This document shows, piece after piece, positions 31,447 to 44,087 of a DNA stretch of 64,000 nt. Source of the stretch: Cymbomonas tetramitiformis (taxonomy: Eukaryota; Chlorophyta; Pyramimonadophyceae; Pyramimonadales; Pyramimonadaceae); contig LGRX02024759.1 of the NCBI GenBank assembly GCA_001247695.2, positions 17,595 to 81,594 on the forward strand, written 5' to 3'. The position numbers and the translations under genes were made by a program. The stretch's first letter is position 1, and every line of letters begins with the position of its first letter. Under the pieces are notes generated by a model. That model had not been told where the DNA came from and did not search any database. It was given only the letters and a program-made list of their open reading frames with translations.

Positions 31447-33759
31447 ATGGTAGCTTCTACTCGAGCCACCGCTAGCATGGCGAATCGCCGACGAGCACTA
31501 GCCACGATTTTTGATTCGGCAGCTGCGAGACACGCCAACACTCCAGCCACACCGCCGGCAGCTCAGCCGGCTGCCAATTCGGCAGGTGCTACGTTCCTTG
31601 CCTCGGTGCGTACACTTCAGCGGGAGCACTTCGACATGAAGGTCTCCAAGTCCGTTCGTCAAAAGTTGTTCGAGGACAAGAACGGGCGGTTTTCGGCGGC
31701 TGAGGGCCACGCGTCTGCGATCTTCGCCAGGATGGTCTCTGCGCTGCAGACAGCATTTGTCACGGAGGACATTGGTTTCGCACCCCTTTTCCTACTGGAC
31801 GATGCTACACTTCCCATCCGCGTGGAGGCCAACGCCTTGTTGTTCTCCACGCTCGAGCTCATGGTTGACCCCGCGTCGCCGGCAGCGGACTGGATGGACT
31901 CCTCGCACTCCACGTTCCCAAATGATGGTAAGCGGGTGCTGCTTGAGTTTGCCCGCCGCATGATCCCGGCGGGTGACCCCTTTCAGGGTCAAGCGGACAT
32001 GTTGGGCATCCGCATCTCTGCGGGCGTGGACCCGCATGACAAGATCAGCGACTTCAACGCCGCTCTGAAGGCTGCGAGGACGCGCGCGACACTCCACGAT
32101 GAGGACGTGAAGGCGCTATTCATCAAGTCCCTCGACACCGTCTTCTACCAGCCGGTGGTGTCGCGGTTGCTTCTCCATGATCAACGAGCCGCTCACGACC
32201 TCCTCACGATTCAACAATGGGTGCGTGAATGCTACTCCGAGCACGTGCGGGCGGGCACCGCCACGGCGTCCGCACACCGCTACTCTCACGGCACGCATTT
32301 CATGGAGGGGGCCGCCGATGACTCCGGTGGACCCGGTGAGCTCGCGGACTTGAGGACGATGGTCCTCGACTTGAAGCGTCAATTAGCCGCATTCCTCGAC
32401 ACCGCCGAGTCCGGACCGGCTCCGCGAGGATTTACTCCTCGCGCGGACAAGCCGGACCGCCGCATCAAGACTCGTTTCGCGGCCTCGCCCCAGCCTCCCC
32501 AAGGGGGGCAATTGGTCTCAGTCCATCTCCAAGAAGGTGGCCTTCCATCGCGACACCGGCGCGACCGTGCCGTACTGCCAAAATCAGGTGTGCGCGAAGG
32601 GCAAGGCGCGGCATTGGCATCGGGACTGCCCGAACGGGGGCCGAACCGGGCTCTCGGCCTACGCTTTCGCTGAGGAGGCCGAGAACTCGGTGTTGGCCGC
32701 AAAGTTTCAACATGCCATCGACCACGACAACGCCGAGGAGTTCGACGCTCTTTGCATGCTCGCGGGCGGGAAGCCGGACATCTTCGCCGACCTCTCCGCG
32801 TGCTCGTTCTGCGAGGAGGACGGTGAGGCCCTCGTGTCCGCCGTCACCGAGTTCTCCGAGTTGGCGCGCGCGGCTGGGGATTCGACATTCAACGTCAACA
32901 CCTTCACTGCCGACTTGCCGGTGGTGTCGGAGCCACCCGCACACTCCCCGCCCGCGTCGGTTGAGTCCGAGGAGGAATGGACCGGTCCGCCGAACCCCTT
33001 CTGCCCTCCTGTCACCCGCACGTTTGCCGACTTCATTGAGAGCACGGGCATTGCGTTAGTGCCCGACGAGCCGGCCCCGAGCATGAATTTGCTCTCCGCG
33101 GTTGAGGAACCGGAACGCGTGATCGACTACAAGCCCGCGACTTACGTCCCGAGCGACGATGACGACGAAGATGCCTCGGTGACACCGCCGCGGCCACGGT
33201 ACGGCTGCGGAAACGGCATTCCGAGGTTCGCGAGGTCTCTCCTCACTTCCTCCTTGGTGTGCGCACTCTTTATAATTTGTGCCACCGCCGCACCGCACGC
33301 CATTGCCGGTGTCGGTGGTGCCGGTGCGCGCCCATGCACGGGTCCACCGGTCGGTGGTGCTACGTGGACTGACTCGGCAGTCCCGGCTACGGAGGCTTCG
33401 CCAGCTGACGTGATTCATGACATGCCGTGTGCTATTCCGCCTCGTCGCCAGCGGCGGGAGCAGAGACGGCAGGGACTCTACATGGCTCCGATGCCGTGGC
33501 ATCCCCGGGGCCGCCGCCGCCTGCCGAGTTGTTTGTGGACGGTCCTCCGTTGTCGCCGGCGTCGTCTTCAGATGACGAGGCCCCACCGTCGGGCAGCACT
33601 TGGCAGCACCCCGGTGCAGTGCAGCCTCCCGTGATCGAGATCGAGAACCCGCCAATTTCTTCTACGAATGATTCATCACCGGCCCCGGGGGCCGGCAACT
33701 GCTTCGCAATCACGCTGCTCCGAGCCGGACAGACTGCTCCGAAGACCACTGGTGGCTAG
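31447..33759 (+). pseudogene. E2 gag-like ORF, frameshifted
   Basis: It starts MVASTRATASMANRRRALAT at 31447, aligning with E1. It shares SPAADWMDSS...DGKRVLLE. The frame shifts by one base at a C4 run (32497-32500); the new frame restores KGGNWSQS, as in E0, and the cluster CQNQVCAKGKARHWHRDC (32576-32629). An acidic SDDDDEDAS patch, YGCG, and a hydrophobic segment (LLTSSLVCALFIICATA, about 33235-33300) follow. The frame ends at 33634, or, with a second shift near 33430, at 33759. Without these shifts the layout equals E0, E1 and E3. Confidence 0.7.
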
Positions 33760-34012
33760 AATTGGTCACGCCGTGCCTGCCTAGGAGTTAGCTGTGGTGC
33801 AACTTCCTAGATGTGCAGAAGAGCCCTGTACAGTTGAGCTATGTTTAGGGTTTTGGCAAAGTAGCAGCAGTATCTGACAATTTTGTTGTGACATGGGACC
33901 GCCCTGACCAAGAGTACAGGCCCCCAGTTGTGCTACAGTTTCCTCCTGAAGTTGAGTAGGGAGTTTGTTTGTTTCGTTTCCCTACTAGCTCCGGTCACCA
34001 CCCTAGGTGGTG

Positions 34013-34223
34013 TGCTGGATGTGACACACCGACAGTAAAGTCTGTCACCTGTCACTTCCTATAGTAGGCTGGGTGACCGTCACCAGTAGACGGGAAACAT
34101 CCGTTAGTATTTATGTGTGTATCTCTTTTATCAAGGGAGCTTTTATCGTTCTGATTCCGTACCCTTAACTCAGGGTTTATTTCAACAGTTAAGATATATT
34201 ACTTCCACACTATATATCTGCCA
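34013..34223 (+). repeat. E2 3' LTR (211 bp)
   Basis: It is identical to the 5' LTR at all but one position, and is followed by the ATACA target duplication. Confidence 0.92.
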
Positions 34224-34228
34224 ATACA

Positions 34229-37036
34229 GTCACAATGGCAAGTGAATCCCGTTTCTCTAGTTTCAATAAGGACACGCAGCTGTTTAAACTATCCACGTCA
34301 GCCGTGTCACAGATTTCAGATGAACAGTCGCGATGTCAATATCATAGCATGACGACGATGGTCGCGCTCGACTTTTGAATTGTGTTCGAAGTGTTCCATT
34401 CCAAACTCGAAAGTGCAGTCGTCAACATTTCACGAATACCGTACAGTCGAGTACTACTACTCTACTGAAATGAGAAAAATAACGGACAAAATATTTAATG
34501 GGTTACAGCCTACAATATGGAACGGTGTAAGGAAAATAACTAGGGGAGGGACATACTCGCCACAACATATATATATAAGGGAGATATATCGCTGAAACAC
34601 AGGAAACACAGGTGGTGATCCGGTCGGTCTAAAAACTGCATAAGATAAAATACTTAGGTGTTTTATCGAGTGCGGTGCGGAACGGTCGGAGCGGTGGCAG
34701 ATGACAAAATGACAGGCACTCAAGGCGAGGGGTGAAACAAGGAGAAGCAGGCCCCCATACGGTGGAGGGGAAATCGGCTTCCCCGTGAGGACAAATAGAC
34801 AGGCAAGCAAGATGCAAGTGACACTACACGGCGAGGGGTGACACCGGAAGAGACAGTCACCCCCAATTTATGGGGGGGCGAAAGTAAGTCTCTCCATGAC
34901 GACATGGCCGCGACCATGTAGCATATGCATGCACTAAGTTTTTTTTTTATAACTTTTTTCAATATGTAAAATTAATTATTGGGGGGGTCTAATTTTCTTA
35001 AATGTTCAAAACCTTAAAAGTTTGTAATTATGAAGGTAAAATAAATCAACCATGTAAAATATTTCTAAAAGTTAGATTTTGGGTGATCCGCCGCATGCCG
35101 CGATGTGATGCAACAATGGCCAACCTTAGAAACTATGATATAGAAGAGAAAGTTTGAAAAAACATAGTGGGGGGTCTCGATTGGGGATTTTCACACGAGT
35201 CCCAAGTACCCCCCACCCCCCACCACCCACCCTTAACACTGTAAAACCAATCAATTCGGCATCTACAATGTTTCGAAGGGCCCATTAGGGGTGGGGGGTC
35301 AAATTAAATTAAAAAAAAAATCAAAAATCAAAAAATAACCGATTTTTTAAAAATCGAATTCGAAAAATCACTCATGAGTAGTGACGAATCGGAAATGCCA
35401 GAATTTCAATTTGGAAATGCGGTCGAAGGCGCGCGGGCGGGGGACAAACTGAAAACTTTTCCCCCAATACAATATGGTACCGAGGTACTGCGTATCACAA
35501 TCAGTATAAATTCAATCGAATATTTCAAATTTGCAATTTATACGAAACACTGTTTCTAACAGAAAATGTTTGTAATAGGGGCTCTACAAATGACGGTGTT
35601 AGGTTTATACTGATGATGATGATACAGTGACACCGCACCGTCGCGTCGCGTCGCGTCGCGTCGTCGTCAGACGAGAGAGGCGGAGAGGGTGCGGGTGCGG
35701 GTGCGGGAGTGCGAGTGGTGCGGGTGCGGGTGTCACAGCATGAGTGTCATGTTTTCCTCTAACCGCATGTAGAGCTCTACTCAAATTTCATGGATCTTTA
35801 ATCTTCCCTGGAGCCTAGCCTTGACGAATCATCTTCTCGCTAGAAAAAATCTACTGGAGAGCTCCAGTGTTCTACACGTACACTGAACACTCGTAGTCGT
35901 GTCACAAGCAGGCGCAGGCGAGCGGTGTGTGTGTGTGTGTGACTGTGTGTGTCGAGACTCAGACTGAACAGATGTGCTCAAGTCGAAGTGTCAAGATCGA
36001 AGATGAAGATCTATCGAGCTCTACTGTACAGTGACAGGGTGTGACACAGATCTTCAGTTGAACAGCAACTCAACAAGAGAGAGTATCTATAATTCTATAT
36101 ATAGAAGCACAAACCGGTACCGGTACCGCTACCGTGCTATCGTCGAATGAGAGAGACTGTCTTGTTATATTTTATATTATATTATGGATCGTACATGGTA
36201 CATCGTTAGATGCAGACGAAAGGTGCAGGTGCCGACTGCTGACGTCCCGACCAGTGTTGCTGGAATCTGATGGATGGTACCGGTAAGATTTCGACGGCTG
36301 CCAGTGGGTAAGGGGGCATTTAACCGATATATGCTTCTTAAGTATGGAATTTGATCCGATGGCTGCCGGTAGCTAAGGGGTATCGCTACCGGTAGCTACC
36401 GGTGCCACGTCGGATTTCTACAGCACTGGTGCCGACCTGCCGAGGTGGTGGTCGATGGATAAGATGCTACTTTGAACCATACTCATACTGTTGAACTGTC
36501 GTGTGTCATGCGTGTGCGGACTGTTCGTGTTCATGCTCGATGCTGTGAAAGTAGTCGAGAGATATGTTGTCCCGTCTCCGTGAGCTGAAAGCCTGAAACA
36601 ACTAACAAGCACCTTATGAACTTCAACTTATCAGCGATCAAGGTGCAGCTTGTGGCTTGCGTGCTCCATCATTTCTGTTACTGCTGCTAGGTGCGAAATA
36701 TAGTCGTAAATTGTATACCTCGCCGTAAGAGGGTGCGACAGAGGAGAGGGTGACAGAAGGTTTCAATTTGCCCCCCTTGTACAAAAGTTTTTCCCGGGCG
36801 GTCTTCTTTCCACCGAATTTTCCACGCGCACATTTGTGCCACAGGTTCAAGAAGACCGAAAGCAAGTTTTTCACAACAGCTTGGCAGATTTTAGGAGATA
36901 GAAGAGACCGAAGCGACTTTGAAATATTGACTAACGCATCGGTTGTATTGCCATATCCGGATACTCTTCTCGCAATCCTCAGCCTCCGGAACCTCGAGAT
37001 CTAAACACAGGATTCGAGTCTCCAAACCCGTTAAAA
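34229..37036. other. Intergenic, low-complexity and simple repeats
   Basis: No gene is seen. The left edge is the far flank of the hAT insertion. It contains the second 120-bp dispersed repeat, an AT-rich tract (34.93-35.5 kb), GTCGC and GGGTGC microsatellites (35640-35735), a GT run near 35925, and ACCGGT-rich repeats (36110-36130, 36270-36410). Confidence 0.5.
34669..34788. repeat. Dispersed 120-bp repeat, copy 2
   Basis: It matches 17484-17603 with about two mismatches. A diverged related unit with a CCCCC...GGGGGGG stem follows at about 34828-34900. Confidence 0.8.
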
Positions 37037-39414
37037 ATGTCTTTCAGAACCTTGTTATTCGTGCTGCTTGCCATCATCCGGCCTGTTTCAGCCCTCGCCT
37101 CCTCCCTGTCACTTGGGGGGCGGCGTTCAGCATTCCTCCGGAGCGCCGAGCAGTCCGTAACCGCTACAGATGCTATCACGTACACGATGCTTCCAGGACA
37201 GTCATTCAAGAGCTATCCTGGCAATACTACCTGGCACATTAGCTCGTGGGGTGCCGAGTGTGTGGTTAAGTTGGATCCGAAACCCGATGGAGCATGTTGT
37301 CCATATGCTGTGGTACGCCTCGCCTCCGGGGCCAAGTGCCCGGTTGGCCGGGTCTTCAAAGCTGCCGACGCGATTCTTTCCAAAGACTGGTTGCCATACA
37401 CACCTGGTCTTACAACACCGACTGTGCATGTCTTTAACGGTACAAAGGATTCGGGTCTATTGAAGTGCAATGATGACGCAGCCCCCATCGAGAACACCCG
37501 CTTGATGAACAGCATCCTGACCCAGCTTGCCCCTGGAGATACTCTGGTTGTGCCTCCTGGCGTATATTGCATGGGCGCTGGCGTGATTGCATACCGACTG
37601 CGTCACGTAGTTGTCGACATCAATGGTGAGCTCTACTTCTCACAAGGCATGAAGGAGTGGCCGAAAAACGCGAACGACTATCTCATCGCGATGAACTTCT
37701 TCGGCCTCACGAACGTGACCTTCACCTCAACGACGCGCAAAGGATTAGTTAAGGCTTCAGGTTGTACTAAATGGTATGCCGAGAGGCTGGCACACGGAGG
37801 TGGCGAGGGTGGCAACACATTGTTCCACATCGGCCCTGACGTGAACCTCACTTACGCCAGCTCCGAAATACTTGTCGAGCACCTGAGCTTCGAGGATGGG
37901 CCCGATTGGCAGGTAGAGTAACATACACCTCTTCAGCTCGTTTAAACACACCTTCAGCGTCACAATATCGAACGTTAGAGTGCACCTTCAGCGTCTTGCT
38001 GTTGACCATTCTAACTCGCCCTCAGCGATTAACAAACCTCTAGGTGTATGTGCGTGCTCTCTTGCGCAGACTTACCTCGAGAAGATCACGAACGTCGTGG
38101 TGCGCCATGTAAGTGTGAAGATAACTTGCCTTCCAGTGATTGGCACAGTCACGGAGATCATCAATGCGCTGGCACTGAATACGGACGGCATCGACGTCTG
38201 GGGAAGCAACGTACATATCCATGACGTCGACATCGTAAACGGTGACGACTGTATTTGCGTCAAAGGAAACGCGGATGGTTCAGGAATCATGTCCGAGAAC
38301 TGGCTTGTCGAGAACTCCTCTGCTACTGGCGAGGGCCTCAGCATCGGCACCATGTGGTCTGGCAACTTTACCACGCGCAACGTTACCTTCCGCAACATCG
38401 AGATGCCGCACACCCGAAAGGGCATTTACATCAAGGTGGTTCCCCCTGTCTCCAAAATTGCTTACCAACCTACTGCCTCGCTTGCTTTGAGGTGGTAAAT
38501 GGGTGTCTCAGGTCGATGGCTGTGGTTATTTGTAGAGTGCCTCCTGTTTAAGGCGTCCAAAACAACGTAGAAAAAACGCCACAAGTGCAATCCGATGTCC
38601 TTCTTGATTACGCGCAAGGGCTCCAAGATGTCCTTGCCTTCCGCTTTAAAAGGGGAACGAGGGTTTAGACGGAATCATACTATGTCCTTTTGCGAACGAT
38701 GCGCGAAGAACCTTGGAAAGGCCAATGTTCCCCCCGGTTTGCTTCAGACCTCCGTGGAAGGCTCGAGTGCATACACTCACGCTCAAGTGCCTGTACAATC
38801 ACCGCTCGCCCAGCCGCCCCCGACAACCGCTCACGATGGTTTGTTTCCCGCAGGTGGACACCGAGGGAAACGTGGTTGAAGATGTTTTGTACCAGAACAT
38901 CACCCTTCTTGGCTCAACTCTGCAGTTCCCCGTGATGATCGGGCCGATTCATCAATTTACAGATCAGAGGTGTGCTTGGTCTTGGCCATGGATTGAAACG
39001 GGGACCTGTGGCACTTTCAGCAACGCACGTGTTAATGTATCTATCGATGGGCTCCACATCAGCCGCCCCAATGGGTTTCCCTCCTCTAATATGGCAGACA
39101 TGGTCATCATCGGCAACAACATATCACGTCCCACAGTGCGCCTTGCTAACATCAAGATCGACGGACTTTTCAAGGATAAAGGTCTAAAGACTTGCGATGA
39201 CCCTCCCACAACAGCAATCGGTTATTGTGACAACGCATGCTATTCTGCAAATGTGATTACAGATGGTTCATACCCAATCAAGTGCACAGCCTATAGCACC
39301 ACGGTGGAAAGTGGAAAATGCGCTCCACGTGTTGGAGCTGTGGCGCAGAGGTGTGCCTCCGGTAAGGCGGAGAAAGATGTCCTCTGCACAGGCTCGGGCC
39401 TCAAGTGTACTTAG
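37037..39414 (+). CDS. Secreted GH28 (polygalacturonase-like) protein, three exons
   Basis: Exons are 37037-37912, 38070-38435 and 38854-39414, with GT-AG introns joined in phase (GPDWQ|TYLEK and GIYIK|VDTEG). The product is about 600 aa. The N-terminus (MSFRTLLFVLLAIIRPVSA) is a signal peptide. LAPGDTLVVPPGVY opens the pectin-lyase-like beta-helix. GH28 landmarks in order are NTDGIDVWG, VNGDDCICVKG, GEGLSIGTMW and KGIYIK. The three catalytic Asp positions are present (NTD, DD). The GHG histidine is Glu here, and the usual RIK is YIK, so the active site is altered. Many Cys in exons 1 and 3 suggest disulfides. It probably acts on pectin-like or other uronate polysaccharides outside the cell, but substrate and activity are uncertain. 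It is an apparently intact host gene. Confidence 0.85.
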
Positions 39415-42400
39415 GAGCTATATGTAGGTCAAGGGCCATAGAGTACCGGCGTCGCAGTCGTGGTTGTCTGGAGCAATATCATTGTGCTGCTATGTATCAC
39501 ATCTTGCATCAGTGTCAATTAGAGCGACACCTCTGAACAATTGTATTGTTCAAAAGGTAGACGGGTTGGAGAAAAATCTGTGGTAATTATGACTGTTTAT
39601 CCGAATAATATGGAGCCCTCTTCTAAAGTGGCGCCAAATTTTCGGTAATTTGAAGTTTGGGAATGAGTAATTCATGAATATTTTATTTGACGAACTGTGT
39701 TGGATGAAGCCAAACCGTTTATGTGCGTAAATATAGCAGGCCATTTGTGCCTCACTAGTCTGGGAGGATGTATGGGTGTGTACGTACCCATATTAGGGTA
39801 CATATACACATAGCAAGTCAATGTATACTCCTTGAAATGCTATTTATTCATTTAGCTACATTACAAAAGTCGACATCTCCCGTACACACACTGCACTAAC
39901 TATTCTGACTCCGTGCGTTAGGTACTCTTTAACATACGAATTTTCACATATGCCAGATTTCATCGTTTGCAACAAAAGATTTTTTAATTTTGAACATTCA
40001 ACAAATATGACATGTGGTCTGTACAACAACATCCTTCTGGGATGACGCCGCCAATATCTTTCTTCGATGCCAGCTTCACACCGAAACCGCAGACGCCCTG
40101 CGCGAATTATATGAGACACTAAACTGAAATACGACGATTAGTACCGAGTATTCCAACCACACTTTCTGAAGCGGTGATCGTCGTCGGTGGAACAATGGAC
40201 CCCTCAATTTGTTTAAAAGCAAACATGGCGAGAATCTTGTTCAATGTTCAACAATATCAAGAAAAACATACATCACCCAGGCACGCAAAGTTGTCAACAC
40301 GCATAACGCACGGAAGCAAAAGCAAAAGCAAAACGAAAGCGAGATGAGATACAAAATTGGGGGATTCATTTTTATAGTTTATAGAAGGAATGCAAAATAA
40401 GTAGCAACCGTATGTACATAAGAATGCTCCCACCATCATGCCCCTTCCTCACTCATCAGACAACGGTCCGGCCGCCAGGTTCCGAAATGAAAAGGACTTC
40501 ATCGGCTCAGATCTCGATTAAGTGCTTGAATTTCGAAGAAACCAAGACAGCCGTGAAACCGTTTATCCAAACAAATTCGAGAACGCAAGTTATCGTATTA
40601 ATCGATCAATCGATCGACTGCGATACCCATTCGCTGACCCAAAAAAGAATAAGAAATTCCCGTTGAATACCTTGCCTATCGCACTGTGCATTGGACAACG
40701 AAATGCGAGACACTAGCAAGATACGAACCTTTTGAAAATGCGTAACATCGCCATATGATTCTTCTCTACATACTGTTTCCAATCCAACAACGCAAAATTT
40801 AACGATTTAGTTCACAGCTTTCGCATTTCTTGGGTACCCAGGTTGTGTTCAGATTGGCATGCGTCCATACTGACGCACGCTAATATTAAGGTCATTCTCA
40901 CAGACACACGATCACATTTCAGTGTTCGAGCATACTGGACGGCGCCATCTTGTGGATAGCACCACTTCCCCTTCTTCGAGGAATATATAAGTTATCAACT
41001 TTGAAACAAAAAACCCCAGCCATAACTTAAGCAAAAAACATTTTTTGGACCTGCGGTTTTGCATGCAAATTTTTACATGCATAGCCCCCACCGTGCTGTG
41101 CAAACACCGTGTGCAAACCCATCAAGATACAAAACCCTCCACCCCTCCCCGGGACAACTAACGTGTACATATTGTCACATTATCAATATGATTGGAGGTG
41201 TAAGAATCCAGATACAAAACATAAACATGGCGAAAATCAAATGGTAAGAGCGACATCATGGCATCTTCAGTATAAACCCTGTTAACGATGCATAGATACG
41301 GAATGTGGACTGATGGACGAGGTCGTCATGAAATGGATTCTTAAAGCACCAAACGTTAGTTGTGAGATCAATGTTATGCCCATTGTGCGTGCCGGCTACT
41401 ATTACTACGGACGGTATGTTCCCACGTGTGCAATTCTATAATCGGAAATTTCCCACGAGTTTTTACGCACCTCCAACGAAGTGCACACATACGAGTGCAA
41501 GCCCAATAAATCCCGTGAGTACTAAAACAAATGCCAATAAGATCCCGTGTAGGTGTTATCCTACACCTTCCCGTGTAGGTGTTATCAAGGATGACCGCGG
41601 CTCGAGATTTATGTTTCTTTATACCGAGAACAGGAAAATTAAGTGCATATGTTAGATGTATGTATAATTAGATATATGTTTTTCGTGCAATAATGGGTTT
41701 GCAAAGTTTCATTTGAAAATATTAAGAATTGCGGTGTATCTCTCTCTCTGTCTCTCTGTTTCATTATGAGAATTGAATACTCACGTTGTCCATAGGTACG
41801 GGCGAACATCGCTACGAGGAAAGGGGGTCAAAGCAGGACATACGAGTTATTAGGGCGGGTTCAAGCCCCCTACAAGTTAGCGTATGCAACTGGGGAGGGC
41901 GGGGCAGGATGAAGTCCTCATCGCCCAACACCACCATCACACCTTTGGGGTCAGATACCATCAAGATCCCCCCGGCGGTCCAGGAGCTTAGTGCGGGCAC
42001 GGCTTGCAACAACCTTATTTCACTAGTGCCGAAAAATATGGCAAAGTAGGACATGAGTGTGCCGCTAGGAGGGGTTATGGATCCCCCCTAGGAGCTTGGG
42101 ACGCGCAGCTAGGGGGAGGGGTCCCATGTCCCTTTTGGTGATCGAGTTGCAGCATAGTTCAGCAGTTTACTTGACCAAAATTGATCGTCCAATTGATATA
42201 AGCTAAAGTACTAATTCTTCGTTGATGATGCATATGATGCAAAACTCAGCATCTACCACACGGTTTCGTATCCTGCTTAAAGCATCTCAGAAGCAATAAA
42301 CCATAGTATATTACAGTGCAAGTGACGTTCTGTGAGGTATTCTGCTTGCATTTTGCATTCAATCCGTGCAAGTGCATTCTCCCATCCAAGGGAGGCCATT

Positions 42401-43217
42401 GCTCTAGTCACTCCTCAGACGGAACAGTGAGCGTAGTATGACTTGGACACGCACTCAGTGCGATGTAAAGCAGTTTCACATTCAAAACGATCTTTGTTTC
42501 ACAGCACGCGGGATCACGCACTACAATCCCACAGCACTGCTTCCTTCAGGTCTCTATGATATAGATTTCTCTACTTGACCTAAAACGTCCTTGTAAAGCT
42601 AAGAGTTCAAAAGGATATCCTCTCGATGCTTCGCTAGATGGCTCCGAATATTGATACGAAACAACGAACAACTAGAGGTAGTATGGCAATTGTTTTCCCG
42701 CGATAAATACTTTAGGTTTCCCTGGAACGACGTGATAAAGTCCCAGTCGTTTGCAATGGTCCGTGTCTACGAGTACGCAGGTGTCCTTGAAATGCTTTTG
42801 CGACCTTGTTCCATTGCTTCTCTCTCCAAGTACCTTGTTTTCGCGCAAGGCGCCGAGGCGTCAGCACGAAGCGCGCCTTTTGAGGGGCCTACGACCTTAC
42901 TTTGCAGTCAAGTTGGTGAAATACGAGTGCACTCCGTAGGCAAGATCAAAACTTCTTCTCTAAACGACTTTTTCGAGCTGCACTGCATCAACCAACTGAG
43001 ACGGTTTTTTGCTTCCTCGACCCTAGCAGAGCATTCCCACGTTTACCCCACTTGAAGTTACCGCAGTACACAGCTTTCCAATATGCGCACTGCGGACAGT
43101 TATTTTGGGACCGGCCTTCAAAGCTAAGAAGATTCTTCGCGCTTCACACTCAAGAGCTTTGTTGACACGCGTCATACGTTGGGCCTACACTGGACCAAGG
43201 TGGAAAAGTGCTCTTAC
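39415..43217. other. Intergenic stretch without supported genes
   Basis: I recognise nothing here to 42600. Minor features are a repeated CCCGTGTAGGTGTTATC near 41542-41592 and a TCTCTC run near 41740. From 42600 to 43217 there may be further exons of the IQCC-like gene, but none could be fixed. Confidence 0.4.
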
Positions 43218-44087
43218 CTCGTCACAAAACTGTTGGTATAGCTTGCTCTCGCCTGCTGCGCCTCAAGTGCTGTCCAGGTGGCGGAAAGAATATTCATAAG
43301 TGAGAATTTGCGCCGAGCAAGTAAACTACAAGGTCAAGGTCTGTTTACCTGGCGTCGACTGTCGAGGGCATCTTCAGCCCAGCGCAGCTCTTCAAGAAGT
43401 TCCTGGCGCCTTTGTTCTTTACTTTGGAAACCTGCAACTTGGCATGGAAGTCAAGGGTTTCGCCTACAAAGCCTTCTACTGGAGATGGGCATGAATCGAA
43501 AGCGCGGGCGAGTCGAACAGGGGCAGTTTTCACAAGTCGGAGGTAAACGCGCACTCGGATACAACACTCAACGCTTGTGAACCCTTAATAGCCCGCATCC
43601 TATCGCTGTTGTGGGTTGTGCTTCAAACTTACCTGTCCCTTGGTCGCCAGACTTGAGTGCGACAGGACACCCCAGTCTGCTTCTGCAACCCCAACCAACC
43701 GTACTTATTTCTTTTGCAGTGCCCAGAAACAAACAAACATAAAACTTGGAAACCTCCTTGGTTATACATCGGGAAAATGCTAACTAGAGCTTCTCACCGG
43801 ATCGCTGGCCGACATAGGTGTCGTTCAGCTCTCCACTCAACTGCCCACTCCGCCGGGGTATCGCCTTCAATGGTCAGAACGCACCGTTCGAATTCCTTCC
43901 TTACTTGGTGTATAAGTTTTTGTCTCGCGCGATAGCCCCGATAACACCCCTGTACGATATCACGGTCACTCCACCTAAAAGCTAGGTGATTATTGATAAA
44001 AAGAAACAACAGGCACGTGCTTAATACCTGTATGGCTGTTGCCGCTTCGTTGAACCTTGCATAGTTAGAAGAAAGCCAACTATGCAT
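43218..44087 (-). CDS. IQCC-like protein (IQ motif, coiled coil), multi-exon
   Basis: Exon 1 is 44087-44028, exon 2 43949-43798, exon 3 43682-43633 and exon 4 43431-43349, all with GT-AG borders and continuous phase. Exons 1 and 2 create a complete IQ motif across the intron, AATAIQ|GCYRGYRARQKL (IQxxxRGxxxR), a calmodulin-binding signature. VRKEFERCVLTIEGD follows. Exon 4 encodes an acidic-basic helix, RRQELLEELRWAEDALDSRR. This order (IQ motif, EFE--V--IEGD, then ELL-EL-WAE-A--SRR) resembles IQ motif-containing protein C. After exon 4 an open stretch 43325-43218 (LLARRKFSLMNILSATWTAL) looks coding but does not join in phase, so the 3' end is unresolved. This is a likely host gene, with no sign of mobility. 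Confidence 0.6.

Larger units (their letters stand above)
30853..34223 (+). mobile_element. E2: gag-only LTR element in the hAT target duplication
   Basis: LTRs of 211 bp (30853-31063 and 34013-34223) differ at one position. The target duplication is ATACA at 30848-30852 and 34224-34228. Removing E2 joins CCAGCTATAACATACAG, restoring the hAT flank. The internal region holds one gag-like ORF, here frameshifted, and no pol. The sequence before the 3' LTR is CCTAGGTGGTG. Confidence 0.9.

Noticed and set aside
41786..42054. Overlapping about 80-codon frames on both strands
   Set aside because: Short, mutually antisense and unrecognised.
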